Positions 33,386 through 42,647 of a stretch of DNA of 58,291 bases are shown piece after piece. The position numbers and the translations under genes are program-made. Below the pieces are notes generated by a model. That model did no database searches and was not told where the DNA came from. It was given only the letters and a program-made list of their open reading frames with translations. The stretch's first letter is position 1. Every line of letters starts with the position of its first letter. This DNA comes from an uncultured Collinsella sp. (lineage in GTDB: Bacteria; Actinomycetota; Coriobacteriia; Coriobacteriales; Coriobacteriaceae), in NCBI GenBank assembly GCA_902496455.1, contig CABVAY010000010.1:1-58291 (forward strand). The letters run 5' to 3'.

Positions 33386-33995
33386 CATAGAGGACAATAA
33401 AGGCCGCCAACGAGTTCATCTTGAACATGATTTTGGCGAGAGGTCCGTTTTCACTTTGCGGGGCGCCTTGGAATGGGTTTTGGTCATTCTAATCGCGCTC
33501 GCCGCCACCTTCCTGATCCGCACCTTTGTGGTCGAGCCCTTTGTGGTGCCCACCGGCTCTATGGAGGACACAATCGAGATTGGCGACCAGATCCTGGCGC
33601 AAAAGGTGAGCCTCGAGCTCGGTCAGCCCGTCAAGCAGGGCGATATCGTGGTGTTTCACAACCCCGATGGCACCTCCGAGCATGATGTTCTTGTCAAGCG
33701 CGTTATTGCCACGGCCGGCCAGACGGTCGACCTGCAGGACGGCAAGGTGGTCGTTGACGGCCAGGCGCTCGACGAGGACTATACGGCGGGCATGAGCTGG
33801 CCGCTTTCGGTTCAAGCGCCCGGCGCTCAGGTGAGCTATCCCTACACCGTCCCCGACGGGTGTGTGTGGGTGATGGGCGACAACCGAGAGAACTCAGCCG
33901 ACTCCCGCTATTTTGGGCCGGTCGACCGCTCCGATTTAATGGCCGTGGCACTCGTTCGCTACTGGCCGCTCAACCGCATCGGCGCTATCGACTAA
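33378..33995 (+). CDS. lepB: Signal peptidase I
   Basis: This type I signal peptidase has a Ser/Lys dyad: Ser61 in VPTGSMEDTI and Lys107 in VLVKRVIATAGQ. One membrane helix, WVLVILIALAATFLIRTFVV, precedes them, and GDNRENSADSRYFGPV is the box E signature. About 205 residues from GTG 33378, which overlaps trmD by 8 bases. The start is uncertain: GGAAG is very close to this GTG, and an upstream GTG at 33345 is also open. Single-helix anchoring is as in Gram-positive enzymes. Confidence 0.92.
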   Translation: MNNIEDNKGRQRVHLEHDFGERSVFTLRGALEWVLVILIALAATFLIRTFVVEPFVVPTGSMEDTIEIGDQILAQKVSLELGQPVKQGDIVVFHNPDGTSEHDVLVKRVIATAGQTVDLQDGKVVVDGQALDEDYTAGMSWPLSVQAPGAQVSYPYTVPDGCVWVMGDNRENSADSRYFGPVDRSDLMAVALVRYWPLNRIGAID

Positions 33996-34054
33996 AAACC
34001 GCTATAGTACAGTACCTAACCGTGTAATCGTTTCGACGAGGGGATATTAGAGGC

Positions 34055-34966
34055 ATGAACGCTTCATCGCTTTCCTTCCAAGACATCATCCTGCGCCTCC
34101 AGCAGTACTGGGGCGAGCAGGGCTGCGTCATTATGCAGCCCTATGACTCCGAGGTCGGTGCCGGTACCTTCCATACCGCGACCACGCTGCGCTCGCTCGG
34201 TCCCGCCGAGTGGCGCACCTGCTATGCGCAGCCCTGCCGCCGTCCCGCCGACGGCCGCTACGGTGAGAACCCCAACCGCATGCAGCACTACTATCAGTTC
34301 CAGGTGCTCATCAAGCCTTCTCCGGTTAACGCCCAGGAGCTCTACCTGGGGTCTCTTGCCGCTATCGGTCTGGACCCCAACGACCATGACGTCCGCTTTG
34401 TCGAGGACGACTGGGAGAGCCCGACGCTCGGCGCCTGGGGCCTTGGCTGGGAGGTCTGGCTCAATGGCATGGAGGTCACGCAGTTTACGTACTTCCAGCA
34501 GGTGGGCGGTATCGAGGTCGACCCCGTGCCCGTCGAGATCACCTACGGCCTGGAGCGTATCGCCATGTACGCCCAGGGCGTTAACTCGGTCTACGACCTG
34601 GTGTGGAGCTACCTGCCCGACGGCACGCCCATGACCTATGGCGACGTGTTCCTCGAGAACGAGCGCGAGTTCAGTGCCTATAACTTTGAGGTCGCCAACG
34701 TCGAGATGATGCGTCAGAAGTTTGACGACTATGAGGCCGAGTGCCATTCCTGCCTGGAGCGCAAGCTGCCGCTGCCGGCATATGACTGCGTCATGAAGTG
34801 CAGCCACGCTTTCAACCTGCTCGATGCTCGCGGCGCCCTGTCCGCGGTCGAGCGTGCCAACTACATCCTGCGCGTCCGCGCCGTCGCCAAGGCGTGCTGC
34901 GAGGCCTACATGGCCGAGGTCGCCGGAGTCAACGAGAATGCCGATCAGGAAGGCGAGGTGGCGTAA
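34055..34966 (+). CDS. glyQ: Glycyl-tRNA synthetase alpha subunit
   Basis: The alpha subunit of the heterotetrameric enzyme carries the class II catalytic core. The 303 residues include FQDIILRLQQYWGEQGCVIMQPYD, GAGTFHTATTLR, AQPCRRPADGRYGENPNR and EITYGLERIAMY (motif 3). glyS starts 3 bases after the stop. The 59-base gap after lepB is too short for a T-box. Confidence 0.97.
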   Translation: MNASSLSFQDIILRLQQYWGEQGCVIMQPYDSEVGAGTFHTATTLRSLGPAEWRTCYAQPCRRPADGRYGENPNRMQHYYQFQVLIKPSPVNAQELYLGSLAAIGLDPNDHDVRFVEDDWESPTLGAWGLGWEVWLNGMEVTQFTYFQQVGGIEVDPVPVEITYGLERIAMYAQGVNSVYDLVWSYLPDGTPMTYGDVFLENEREFSAYNFEVANVEMMRQKFDDYEAECHSCLERKLPLPAYDCVMKCSHAFNLLDARGALSAVERANYILRVRAVAKACCEAYMAEVAGVNENADQEGEVA

Positions 34967-34969
34967 GCC

Positions 34970-37066
34970 ATGGCAGACGCTAAGGATTTCCTGTTTGAGA
35001 TCGGTACGGAAGAAATGCCCTCCGCACCGCTGAACAATGCCGTCAAGCAGCTTGGCACCATGATCGCCAAGGGTCTCGACGAGGCCGGTCTGGCCCACGG
35101 CGAGGTCCGCGTGATCTCGAGCCCGCGCCGCCTGGCTGCGCTCGTTGCCGACGTCGCCACCGCGACCGACGAGGTTCACGAGGTCAAGCGCGGCCCCGCG
35201 GTCAACATCGCCTTCGATGCCGACGGTAACGCCACCAAGGCCGCCCAGGGCTTCGCCCGCAAGTGCGGTGTGGCTGCCGAGGATCTGGTCCGTCGCGAGG
35301 ACACCGACGGCCGTGAGTACGTCTTTGCCGAGAAGAACATCCCTTCCGCCCCGGCCACCCCGATCCTGACGGCCCTGTGCGAGAAGACTATCGCTGGCCT
35401 GCAGTGGCCCAACTACCGCTCTCAGCGCTGGGGCCACGAGCACGCGACGTTCGTGCGTCCGGTCCGCTGGATCTGCTGCCTTCTGGGCGAGGACGTTGTG
35501 CCCGTGTCGTTTGCCGACGTGACGAGTGGCAACACCACGCGTGGTCATCGCGTGCTTGGCCCCGGTGACCATGTGGTCGCCAGCCCCGCCGTCTACGAGC
35601 AGGTGCTCGAGGACGCCGGCGTGCTTTCTGCCGAGCGCCGTCGCGAGGCCATCCTTGCCGGTATCGCCGAGGTCGAGGCTGCCCGTCCCGGCTGCCATGT
35701 CGATACGCCCAAGAAGGTCTTTGAGGAGGTCATCAACCTCTGCGAGTGGCCGACGGTGCTCGTCGGTACCTTCGATGAGGAGTTCCTCAAGGTCCCGCAC
35801 GAGATCATCTGCGAGTCCATGCTCACCAACCAGCGCTACTTCCCGATCTATGACGGCGAGGGCAAGCTCACGCGTGAGTTCGTGGTCGTCTCCAACAGCA
35901 AGCCCGAGAACGCCGAGCGCGTGATCGACGGCAACGAGCGCGTTGTGCGTGCCCGTCTGGACGATGCCAAGTTCTTCTACGAGGAGGACCTGAAGATCTC
36001 CCTCGACGAGTTCCGCGAGCGTCTGGCCAAGGTCGCCTTCCAGGAGAAGCTCGGTAGCGTGCTCGCCAAGTCCGAGCGCATTGAGCAACTCGCGCTTGCC
36101 ATCGCTCGCGAGGCCCATCTGGGCGCCCACCTGGCCGCCGATGCCGCTCGCGCCGCGCACCTGTGCAAGGCCGACTTGGTATCCAACGCCGTCGTCGAGT
36201 TCACGAGCCAGCAGGGCGTGATGGGCGGTTACTACGCCACCGCGATGGGGGAGAACGACGAGGTCGCCCACGCCATTCGCGATCATTATCGTCCCCGCTT
36301 TGCCGGTGACGAGCTGCCCGAGGGCACCGCTGGCTGCATCGTGGCCTGCGCCGACAAGCTCGATACCATCGCCGGTATCTTTGCCATTGGCGAGCCCCCG
36401 ACCGGCTCCTCCGACCCCTACGCGCTGCGTCGTGCCGCTATCGGCATCATCAACATCCTGCGCGACCGTCTGCCGATCGACCCCACATCGCTCATCGACT
36501 TCGCCCTCGAGCTCTATAGCGAGCAGGGCATTGAGTTCGACGCCGCCGAGGTCGCCCAGCAGGTTCGCGACTTCTTCCATGGCCGCCTGGTGAGCATGGC
36601 CCGCGACGAAAAGATCCCGGCCGATACCGTTGCCGCCGTCTCTGCGGTGCACATCATCGCCCCGTCCGTCTTCTTCGCCCGCTGCGCCGCCCTCGACGAG
36701 GCCCGCAAGAACGACGCCGAGACGTTCGACAACCTTGCGACCGCCTATGCTCGCGCCGCGCATATCTCCAAGCCCGAGCTGGGCGTGGAGTACGACCGCA
36801 GCCTGATGGGCGAGGTCGAGCTCGCGCTTGCCGATGCCTCCGAGGCCGCTCAGACCGCTGTCGATGCCGCCCTTGCTGCCGAGGATTATCCCGCCGCGTT
36901 TGCCGCCCTGGCTGCCCTACGCGCCCCCATCGACCGCTTCTTTGACGAGGTCATGGTCATGGACAAGGACGAGCAGCTCCGCGATAATCGCCTTAAGCTG
37001 CTCAACCGCTTCGAGGCCGTTTTCTCCGGCATCGCCAACATCGGTGAGCTTGCCCGCAAAAAGTAA
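34970..37066 (+). CDS. glyS: Glycyl-tRNA synthetase beta subunit
   Basis: The 698-residue beta subunit carries tRNA recognition and an HD-like domain. It begins DFLFEIGTEEMPSAP and includes SSPRRLA, RWGHEHATFVRPVRWI, LTNQRYFPI, VVEFTSQQGVMGGYYA, SDPYALRRAAIGII and the C-terminal DEVMVMDKDEQLRDNRLKLL. Length is standard. Confidence 0.97.
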   Translation: MADAKDFLFEIGTEEMPSAPLNNAVKQLGTMIAKGLDEAGLAHGEVRVISSPRRLAALVADVATATDEVHEVKRGPAVNIAFDADGNATKAAQGFARKCGVAAEDLVRREDTDGREYVFAEKNIPSAPATPILTALCEKTIAGLQWPNYRSQRWGHEHATFVRPVRWICCLLGEDVVPVSFADVTSGNTTRGHRVLGPGDHVVASPAVYEQVLEDAGVLSAERRREAILAGIAEVEAARPGCHVDTPKKVFEEVINLCEWPTVLVGTFDEEFLKVPHEIICESMLTNQRYFPIYDGEGKLTREFVVVSNSKPENAERVIDGNERVVRARLDDAKFFYEEDLKISLDEFRERLAKVAFQEKLGSVLAKSERIEQLALAIAREAHLGAHLAADAARAAHLCKADLVSNAVVEFTSQQGVMGGYYATAMGENDEVAHAIRDHYRPRFAGDELPEGTAGCIVACADKLDTIAGIFAIGEPPTGSSDPYALRRAAIGIINILRDRLPIDPTSLIDFALELYSEQGIEFDAAEVAQQVRDFFHGRLVSMARDEKIPADTVAAVSAVHIIAPSVFFARCAALDEARKNDAETFDNLATAYARAAHISKPELGVEYDRSLMGEVELALADASEAAQTAVDAALAAEDYPAAFAALAALRAPIDRFFDEVMVMDKDEQLRDNRLKLLNRFEAVFSGIANIGELARKK

Positions 37067-37100
37067 GCTACCCTGCGCGAGAGCGCAAAAGGAGCCCCGC

Positions 37101-37976
37101 ATGGATTGCCCGGTCACCGCTCGTCCCACCGTTATCGTTATCTCCGACTCGCTCGGTGATACCGCTTGTGAGGTGGTGCTTGCGGCGTCCGGGCAATTTG
37201 ATGAAGGGGCTTTTCATCTTTTGCGCCTGCCCAAGGTGACCTCGGTGGAGCAGGTTAAGTCGTTTGTGGGTCCGCGAGTCGATGCGGACCATCGCGATAT
37301 TGCCGTGTTCCACACCATTGTCGACCCGGCGCTGCGCGCCCGTGTGCTCGATTACCTGGGTATGCTGCATATCCGCTCGGTCGACTTGATCGGCCCGACA
37401 CTTGCCGTGTTGTCGTCGCTCATCGGTGCGTCGCCCAAGGGCGTTGCAGGCGTGATTCACAAGACCGATGACCGCTATTTCCATCGCATCGAGGCCATGG
37501 AGTATTTTGTTGAGCACGACGACGGGCGCGGTTGCGACGATCTGTCGGGTGCCGATATCGTGCTGCTGGGTGTGTCGCGTACGTCCAAGACGCCCCTTTC
37601 GATGTATTTGGCCCATCAGGGTTACAAGGTTGCCAATGTTCCTTTGGCCCATGGCATGGAGCCGCCGAAGTCGATTTACGAGGTTGACCCGATGCGCCTG
37701 TTCGGCTTAATTTCGACCGTCGACGTTATTTCCGGGATTCGCGATAGCCGCTTGGGCGATGACTACGCCCGTGCCGTCGCCGGCTCCTATGCCGAGCCCG
37801 AGAGCGTGCGCAGCGAGCTCGAGGAAGCCCGCGCCCTTATGAAGCGCCTGGGCTGCTTTGTGGTGCGAACCGACGGCAAGGCAATCGAGGAGAGCGCCTC
37901 CGAGATCATCAGTCACTTGGAGGAAATCCAAGAAGCCCGTGTCCGTCGCGCCGCCAGTCGAGTGCAGCAAAGTTAG
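37101..37976 (+). CDS. Pyruvate, phosphate dikinase regulatory protein (kinase/phosphotransferase)
   Basis: This DUF299-family protein of 291 residues reversibly phosphorylates a Thr near the catalytic His of PPDK, ADP-dependent for inactivation and Pi-dependent for reactivation in studied members. It shows VISDSLGDTACEVV at the N-terminus and the P-loop-like LGVSRTSKTPLSMYLA near 155, with KVANVPLAHGMEPP after it. Its target ppdK is the next gene. ATG 37101 has AAAAGGAG upstream; it follows glyS by 34 bases. Confidence 0.93.
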   Translation: MDCPVTARPTVIVISDSLGDTACEVVLAASGQFDEGAFHLLRLPKVTSVEQVKSFVGPRVDADHRDIAVFHTIVDPALRARVLDYLGMLHIRSVDLIGPTLAVLSSLIGASPKGVAGVIHKTDDRYFHRIEAMEYFVEHDDGRGCDDLSGADIVLLGVSRTSKTPLSMYLAHQGYKVANVPLAHGMEPPKSIYEVDPMRLFGLISTVDVISGIRDSRLGDDYARAVAGSYAEPESVRSELEEARALMKRLGCFVVRTDGKAIEESASEIISHLEEIQEARVRRAASRVQQS

Positions 37977-38273
37977 CTCATTGGAGTAGTTAAAAAGCCC
38001 CGTCCTAAATAGACTACCTCAAAATAATGCACGATAATGATAAAGCGATTTAGCAAGAAACTTGCATCTGACCTGCATTTCTCTTGCAGTGGTATCTTCA
38101 TAAGGTAACCACCTTTATCTACCGTTTACCGCCAGTTTTAGCACGTTTACCAAACCGCGCACCCTCTGCTCAAGCCTGCCCAAAACGCGCCGTATAGTTC
38201 CCTCACGGCCCGCATCCGGTGGGTCGATTCGTTACCACGGTCGTGCGCGTAAGTGCATGGAAGGGGAAGTATC
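37977..38273 (+). promoter_or_regulatory. ppdK upstream region with phased repeats
   Basis: No gene is visible in these 297 bases. Three CYTGCA hexamers occur at 38061, 38072 and 38083, exactly 11 bases apart. The first also closes a small inverted repeat, GCAAG-AAA-CTTGC, at 38053-38065. Two copies of CGTTTACC occur in the stretch after 38120. A TATAGT at 38193-38198 is a possible -10 box, without a good -35. No strong terminator follows the regulatory-protein gene. Confidence 0.4.
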
Positions 38274-41024
38274 GTGAGCGATTGCAAGAGGGTTTACCGT
38301 TTTGGAACCGACGCCCAGGGCACCTGTGTCACTGAGGGCGACAAGTCCATGAACTTCGTGCTTGGCGGCAAGGGCGCAAACCTTGCAGAGATGAGCCGCA
38401 TCGGCCTGCCGGTTCCCGGTGGCTTTACCATTACCTGCCAGACTTGCGTCGAGTACTCCGGTGCCGGCAACGTGTGGCCCGGGGGCGCACTCGATGAGAT
38501 CGTTGCTGCCGAGGCGGACCTCGAGGCCCGCTGCGGCAAGAAGCTCGGCGACGCCTCCGATCCGCTGCTCGTGTCGGTTCGCTCGGGCGCTCCGTTCTCC
38601 ATGCCCGGTATGATGGACACGGTCCTCAACTTGGGCCTCAATGACGATTCCGTCCAGGGCCTCATCGCGCAGACGCAGAACCCGCGTTTTGCCTGGGATA
38701 GCTACCGCCGCTTTATCCAGATGTTTTCCAATGTCGTCATGGGCGTTGACGCCGACCTGTTCGAGAACGCCCTGACCCAGGCCCGTCTGGTCGCCGGCGT
38801 TCGCGTCGATTCCGAGCTTTCGGCCGAGGACCTGCAGGAACTCGTCGAGACCTTTAAGGGCATCTTCTCCGAGAACGTCGATGCCTCCCTGTATCCCGAG
38901 CTCGAGGTCGCTGACGGCAAGCCCGTTTTCCCGCACGACCCGGAGCTTCAGCTACGCCTTGCAATCCAGGCCGTCTTTGGCAGCTGGATGAACGAGCGTG
39001 CCTGCATCTACCGCAAGCAGCATGGCATTTCCGACGACCTCGGCACCGCCGTCAACGTACAGGCCATGGCCTTTGGCAACAAGGGCGAGACCTCTGCGAC
39101 GGGCGTCGCCTTTACGCGTAATCCGGCCGACGGCACCAAGGAGTTCTACGGTGACTTTTTGGTCAACGCCCAGGGCGAGGACGTCGTCGCCGGTATCCGC
39201 AACACCGAGCCCATCGCCGACCTCAAGGCCACCCCGGGCCTCGAGTCTGCAGGTGAGGAGCTCGAGCGCGTGTTCCTGATGCTCGAGGACCATTACCGCG
39301 ATATGTGCGATATCGAGTTCACCATCGAGCAGGGCAAGCTCTGGATGCTCCAGACCCGCGTGGGCAAGCGCACCGCCACCGCCGCCCTGCGCATCGCTAT
39401 CGAAATGGTCGAGGAGGGCCTGATCACCCGCGAGGAGGCCGTGAGCCGCATCGATCCCGCGCAGCTCGACCAACTCCTGCACCCGCAGTTTGACGCCTCC
39501 AAGAAGTACGAGGCGCTGGCCAGCGGTCTGAACGCCAGCCCCGGTGCCGCCGTGGGCGAGGTCGTGTTCTCGAGCGACGATGCCGTCGCGCGTTCCGCCG
39601 AGGGCCACAAGGTCATTCTGGTTCGCTGGGAGACCAACCCCGACGACCTGAAGGGTATGGTTGCCGCCGAGGGCATTCTGACAAGCCACGGTGGCAAGAC
39701 GAGCCATGCCGCCGTTATTGCCCGCGGTATGGGTACGCCCTGCGTCTGTGGCGTCGAGCGCTTCCACATCGACGCCGCCGAGAAGGTCGTGCGCATCGAG
39801 GGCAGCGACCGCGTGCTGCACGAGGGCGATGTCATCTCCATCGACGGCACCCAGGGCATCGTCGTCGACGGCGCCGTCGATCTGGTTTCGGCCGAGCTCA
39901 CCGTCGACCTGGACACCATCCTGTCCTGGGCCGACGAGATTCGTCTGGACGAGACCTGTGGCCATGCCAACCATGTGCGCGTCAACGCCGACAGCCCCGA
40001 GGATGCCGCGCTCGCGCTCGAGTTTGGCGCCGAGGCTATTGGCCTGTGCCGCACCGAGCACATGTTCCTGGGCGACCGCAAGAACATCATCCAGAGCTTT
40101 ATCCTGTCTGACGATGAGGCCGTGAAGCAGCAGGCCCTGGCCGACCTGCTCAAGGTTCAGACCGAGGACTTCCTGGCGATGTTCAAGACCATGTCCGGTC
40201 GCGATGTGGTCGTCCGCCTGCTCGATCCGCCGCTTCATGAGTTCCTGGATAATCCTCGCGAGCTCGAGGTCGCCATCACCAAGAAGGAAGCCGCTGACGC
40301 CAGCGAGGAAGAGCTTGCCGTCCTGCGCGCCCGCCTGCGTCGTATCGACGGCATGGTCGAGTCCAACCCGATGCTCGGCCTACGTGGTGTGCGCCTGTCC
40401 GTCGTCTTTAGCGATCTGCCGCTCATGCAGGTCCGCGCCGTCGCCACGGCTGCTGCCCGCCTTATCAAGGAGGGCGTTGACCCGCGTCCCGAGATTATGG
40501 TTCCGCTCGTTTCCATCACGGCCGAGCATGTCCAGACCCGCGAGGTCATCGAGCGCGTGATCGCCGAGGTTTCCGACGAAGAGGGCGTCGAGCTCAATAT
40601 TCCCGTGGGCACGATGCTCGAGCTGCCGCGTGCCTGCATGGTCGCTGACGAGATCGCCCATCATGCCGACTTCTTCTGCTTTGGCACCAACGACCTCACC
40701 CAGACCACCTTCGGCTTCTCCCGCGACGATGCCGAGGCCAAGTTCATCCCGCTGTACATGCATAAGAAGATCTTGAAGGACAATCCCTTCGAGACCATTG
40801 ACACGGCAGTACTCGAACTGGTGCGCATGGCTGTCGAGAAGGGCCGCGCCACCAACCCTGATATGCACTTTGGCGTGTGCGGTGAGCACGGCGGCGACCC
40901 CAAGTCCATCAAGGGCCTGTTTAACGTGGCCGACGTGGACTACGTGTCCTGCTCGCCCTACCGCGTGCCCCTCGCGCGCTTGGCTGCCGCCCAGGCCAAG
41001 CTCGAGGCCAAGCGTCCCGCCTAA
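38274..41024 (+). CDS. ppdK: Pyruvate, phosphate dikinase
   Basis: PPDK interconverts pyruvate, ATP and phosphate with phosphoenolpyruvate, AMP and pyrophosphate; in anaerobes it works in glycolysis or gluconeogenesis and also supplies PEP. Of 916 residues, the N-terminal ATP-grasp has LGGKGANLAEM and VRSGAPFSMPGMMDTVLN. The swivelling domain has SHGGKTSHAAVIARG with catalytic His478 and the likely regulatory Thr476. The C-terminal barrel has GLCRTEHMFL, GLRGVRLSV and CGEHGGDP. GTG 38274 has AAGGGGA about 7 bases ahead; another GTG at 38253 is in frame. Confidence 0.97.
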   Translation: MSDCKRVYRFGTDAQGTCVTEGDKSMNFVLGGKGANLAEMSRIGLPVPGGFTITCQTCVEYSGAGNVWPGGALDEIVAAEADLEARCGKKLGDASDPLLVSVRSGAPFSMPGMMDTVLNLGLNDDSVQGLIAQTQNPRFAWDSYRRFIQMFSNVVMGVDADLFENALTQARLVAGVRVDSELSAEDLQELVETFKGIFSENVDASLYPELEVADGKPVFPHDPELQLRLAIQAVFGSWMNERACIYRKQHGISDDLGTAVNVQAMAFGNKGETSATGVAFTRNPADGTKEFYGDFLVNAQGEDVVAGIRNTEPIADLKATPGLESAGEELERVFLMLEDHYRDMCDIEFTIEQGKLWMLQTRVGKRTATAALRIAIEMVEEGLITREEAVSRIDPAQLDQLLHPQFDASKKYEALASGLNASPGAAVGEVVFSSDDAVARSAEGHKVILVRWETNPDDLKGMVAAEGILTSHGGKTSHAAVIARGMGTPCVCGVERFHIDAAEKVVRIEGSDRVLHEGDVISIDGTQGIVVDGAVDLVSAELTVDLDTILSWADEIRLDETCGHANHVRVNADSPEDAALALEFGAEAIGLCRTEHMFLGDRKNIIQSFILSDDEAVKQQALADLLKVQTEDFLAMFKTMSGRDVVVRLLDPPLHEFLDNPRELEVAITKKEAADASEEELAVLRARLRRIDGMVESNPMLGLRGVRLSVVFSDLPLMQVRAVATAAARLIKEGVDPRPEIMVPLVSITAEHVQTREVIERVIAEVSDEEGVELNIPVGTMLELPRACMVADEIAHHADFFCFGTNDLTQTTFGFSRDDAEAKFIPLYMHKKILKDNPFETIDTAVLELVRMAVEKGRATNPDMHFGVCGEHGGDPKSIKGLFNVADVDYVSCSPYRVPLARLAAAQAKLEAKRPA

Positions 41025-41063
41025 CGTTTTGGGCGTAGACGCCTAGTGTAGCCCCCCTTCATG

Positions 41064-41091
41064 CCGCCCGTCTCATTTGTGAGACGGGCGG
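41064..41091 (+). terminator. Terminator after ppdK
   Basis: Perfect 12-bp arms at 41064-41075 and 41080-41091 around TTTG. The following T-content is modest (TTATCATG). Confidence 0.75.
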
Positions 41092-41137
41092 TTATCATGT
41101 GCGGGTTTTGTCTTTTTGTCTGCGTAAAAAATTGTTC

Positions 41138-41165
41138 TTGCAGCAGAAACCCGCGCGTGTATACT
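41138..41165 (+). promoter_or_regulatory. Promoter of rplS
   Basis: TTGCAG at 41138-41143 and TATACT at 41160-41165 are spaced by 16 bases, roughly 70 bases ahead of rplS. Confidence 0.65.
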
Positions 41166-41234
41166 CGAATACGTTTGTTCAACTACGTGCCGGCCATGGT
41201 GGTACGGCACCTCTAGAAGAGTAAGGAATTGCAC

Positions 41235-41576
41235 ATGGATTACATCCGCGCAATCGAGCGTCAGCAGATCCGCGAGGACATTCCTCAGGTTCGCGTCGCC
41301 GACAACGTCAAGGTTCACTACCGCATTAAGGAAGGCGACCGCGAGCGCATCCAGGTCTTCCAGGGCGACGTCATCCGCATGGCCGGCGCCGGTGCCCGTG
41401 AGACCTTCACCGTCCGCAAGATGTCCTTCGGTGTCGGTGTTGAGCGTACCTTCCCGCTTCACAGCCCCAAGATCGCCAAGCTCGAGGTCGTTCGTCATGG
41501 TCGCGTCCGTCGCGCCAAGCTGTACTACCTCCGCGACAAGGTGGGCAAGGCTGCTCGCATCCCCGAGAAGCGCTAA
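41235..41576 (+). CDS. rplS: Ribosomal protein bL19
   Basis: This 113-residue 50S protein at the subunit interface carries VHYRIKEGDRERIQVFQGDVI, RKMSFGVGVERTFPLHSP and VRRAKLYYLRDKVGKAARI. ATG 41235 has AAGGA about 8 bases ahead; a TTG six bases upstream is less likely. It is monocistronic, between two terminators. Confidence 0.97.
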   Translation: MDYIRAIERQQIREDIPQVRVADNVKVHYRIKEGDRERIQVFQGDVIRMAGAGARETFTVRKMSFGVGVERTFPLHSPKIAKLEVVRHGRVRRAKLYYLRDKVGKAARIPEKR

Positions 41577-41611
41577 GAAGATCGCAGCGTCTGTCCACTC
41601 GTTTGGACACA

Positions 41612-41640
41612 AGGGTCACCTTCGGGTGGCCCTTCTTTTT
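41612..41640 (+). terminator. Intrinsic terminator after rplS
   Basis: Nine-base-pair stem, arms 41612-41620 and 41625-41633, with a TTCG tetraloop and TCTTTTT after it. Confidence 0.9.
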
Positions 41641-41669
41641 ATCTGATTTGCATGCAAGGAGGGCCTGGT

Positions 41670-42458
41670 ATGGCCAACATGACGAGCTCGGTTTCGGCAT
41701 CGCAGGTTGCCGGTGAGTTGGCGAGCGCCACGTTTGAGGAGATTCCCGCCCTCGTGGAGCATTATCGCGAGGACCCGCGCCAGCAGGTGATCAAGGCTTG
41801 CGAACGCGCCCTCAAACGCCATGCCAAAGAGCTTGCCGAGCGCGAGCGCGTCAATGACATGTACGAGCTTATGCATGAGCTTGGCGGCGATGGAGTGGTC
41901 GTTGGTGTCGACGAGGTGGGTCGCGGATCGGTGGCCGGTCCTTTGACGGTATGCGCTGTCTGCCTTCCTATGGAGCCGCGCGTCTGGGGCATCAACGATT
42001 CCAAAAAGCTCACGCCGGCGCGCCGCGAGTTGCTCTCAGTGAAGATTGCCGAGGTGGCGACGGCGATCGGTTTTTGCCATATCGCGCCTAAGGATATCGA
42101 TGAGATGGGCATGGCCCGTGCTATCCGTACCGCCGTTGCGGGCGCCGTGGCCGATACGGGGCTCGAGCCCGATTGCGTGCTTATGGATGGCAACCCCTTG
42201 GGCGCCGTTCCTAACGAGCGCGATGTGGTGAAGGGCGATGCCAAGATCGCCTGCATCGCCGCGGCGTCCATCATGGCCAAGGTCACGCGTGACGAGATGA
42301 TGGTCGAGTACGACGCCGAGTATCCCGAGTACCATCTGGCCGAGTCGAAGGGCTATGCGAGCCCCGAGCACATCGAGGCCATTCGCAAACATGGACTTTG
42401 TCCGCTGCACCGCGTGAGCTTTTGCGGAAACTTTCTGCAGACTGAGCGCCTTTTCTAG
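41670..42458 (+). CDS. rnhB: Ribonuclease HII
   Basis: RNase HII nicks RNA in RNA-DNA hybrids and removes misincorporated ribonucleotides. The catalytic core begins at about residue 75 with VVGVDEVGRGSVAGPL (Asp-Glu pair), then NDSKKLTPARRE, CVLMDGNPLG and AAASIMAKVTRDEMM. The first 70 residues are a helical N-terminal extension, as in Bacillus-type enzymes. ATG 41670 has AAGGAGG 8 bases upstream, better than the ATG at 41652. Confidence 0.95.
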   Translation: MANMTSSVSASQVAGELASATFEEIPALVEHYREDPRQQVIKACERALKRHAKELAERERVNDMYELMHELGGDGVVVGVDEVGRGSVAGPLTVCAVCLPMEPRVWGINDSKKLTPARRELLSVKIAEVATAIGFCHIAPKDIDEMGMARAIRTAVAGAVADTGLEPDCVLMDGNPLGAVPNERDVVKGDAKIACIAAASIMAKVTRDEMMVEYDAEYPEYHLAESKGYASPEHIEAIRKHGLCPLHRVSFCGNFLQTERLF

Positions 42459-42507
42459 GCCAATTGTGGAGACATGGACCTCTGGGGTTTTATAAACCTG
42501 CTGGTAG

Positions 42508-42549
42508 CGGGCCGTATGCAACACCATTGTTGCGTACGGCCCGTTTTTT
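42508..42549 (+). terminator. Intrinsic terminator after rnhB
   Basis: Sixteen-base-pair stem with a G-U pair, arms 42508-42523 and 42528-42543, loop CCAT, followed by T6. Confidence 0.92.
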
Positions 42550-42647
42550 GACGGCATTTGGTCAGCTTTTGGTTTGCTTCCGGTACTTACCCGCATGAAA
42601 GGTGCCCTCATCATCGGGGCAATGCAGTGCGCGGGAAAGGAGACCCC

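Noticed and set aside
33996..34054. T-box riboswitch before glyQ.
   Set aside because: The gap is only 59 bases and has no T-box core or terminator hairpin.
34064..36763. An 899-codon open frame on the minus strand opposite glyQ and glyS.
   Set aside because: Same antisense effect; the plus-strand proteins are complete and conserved through the whole stretch.
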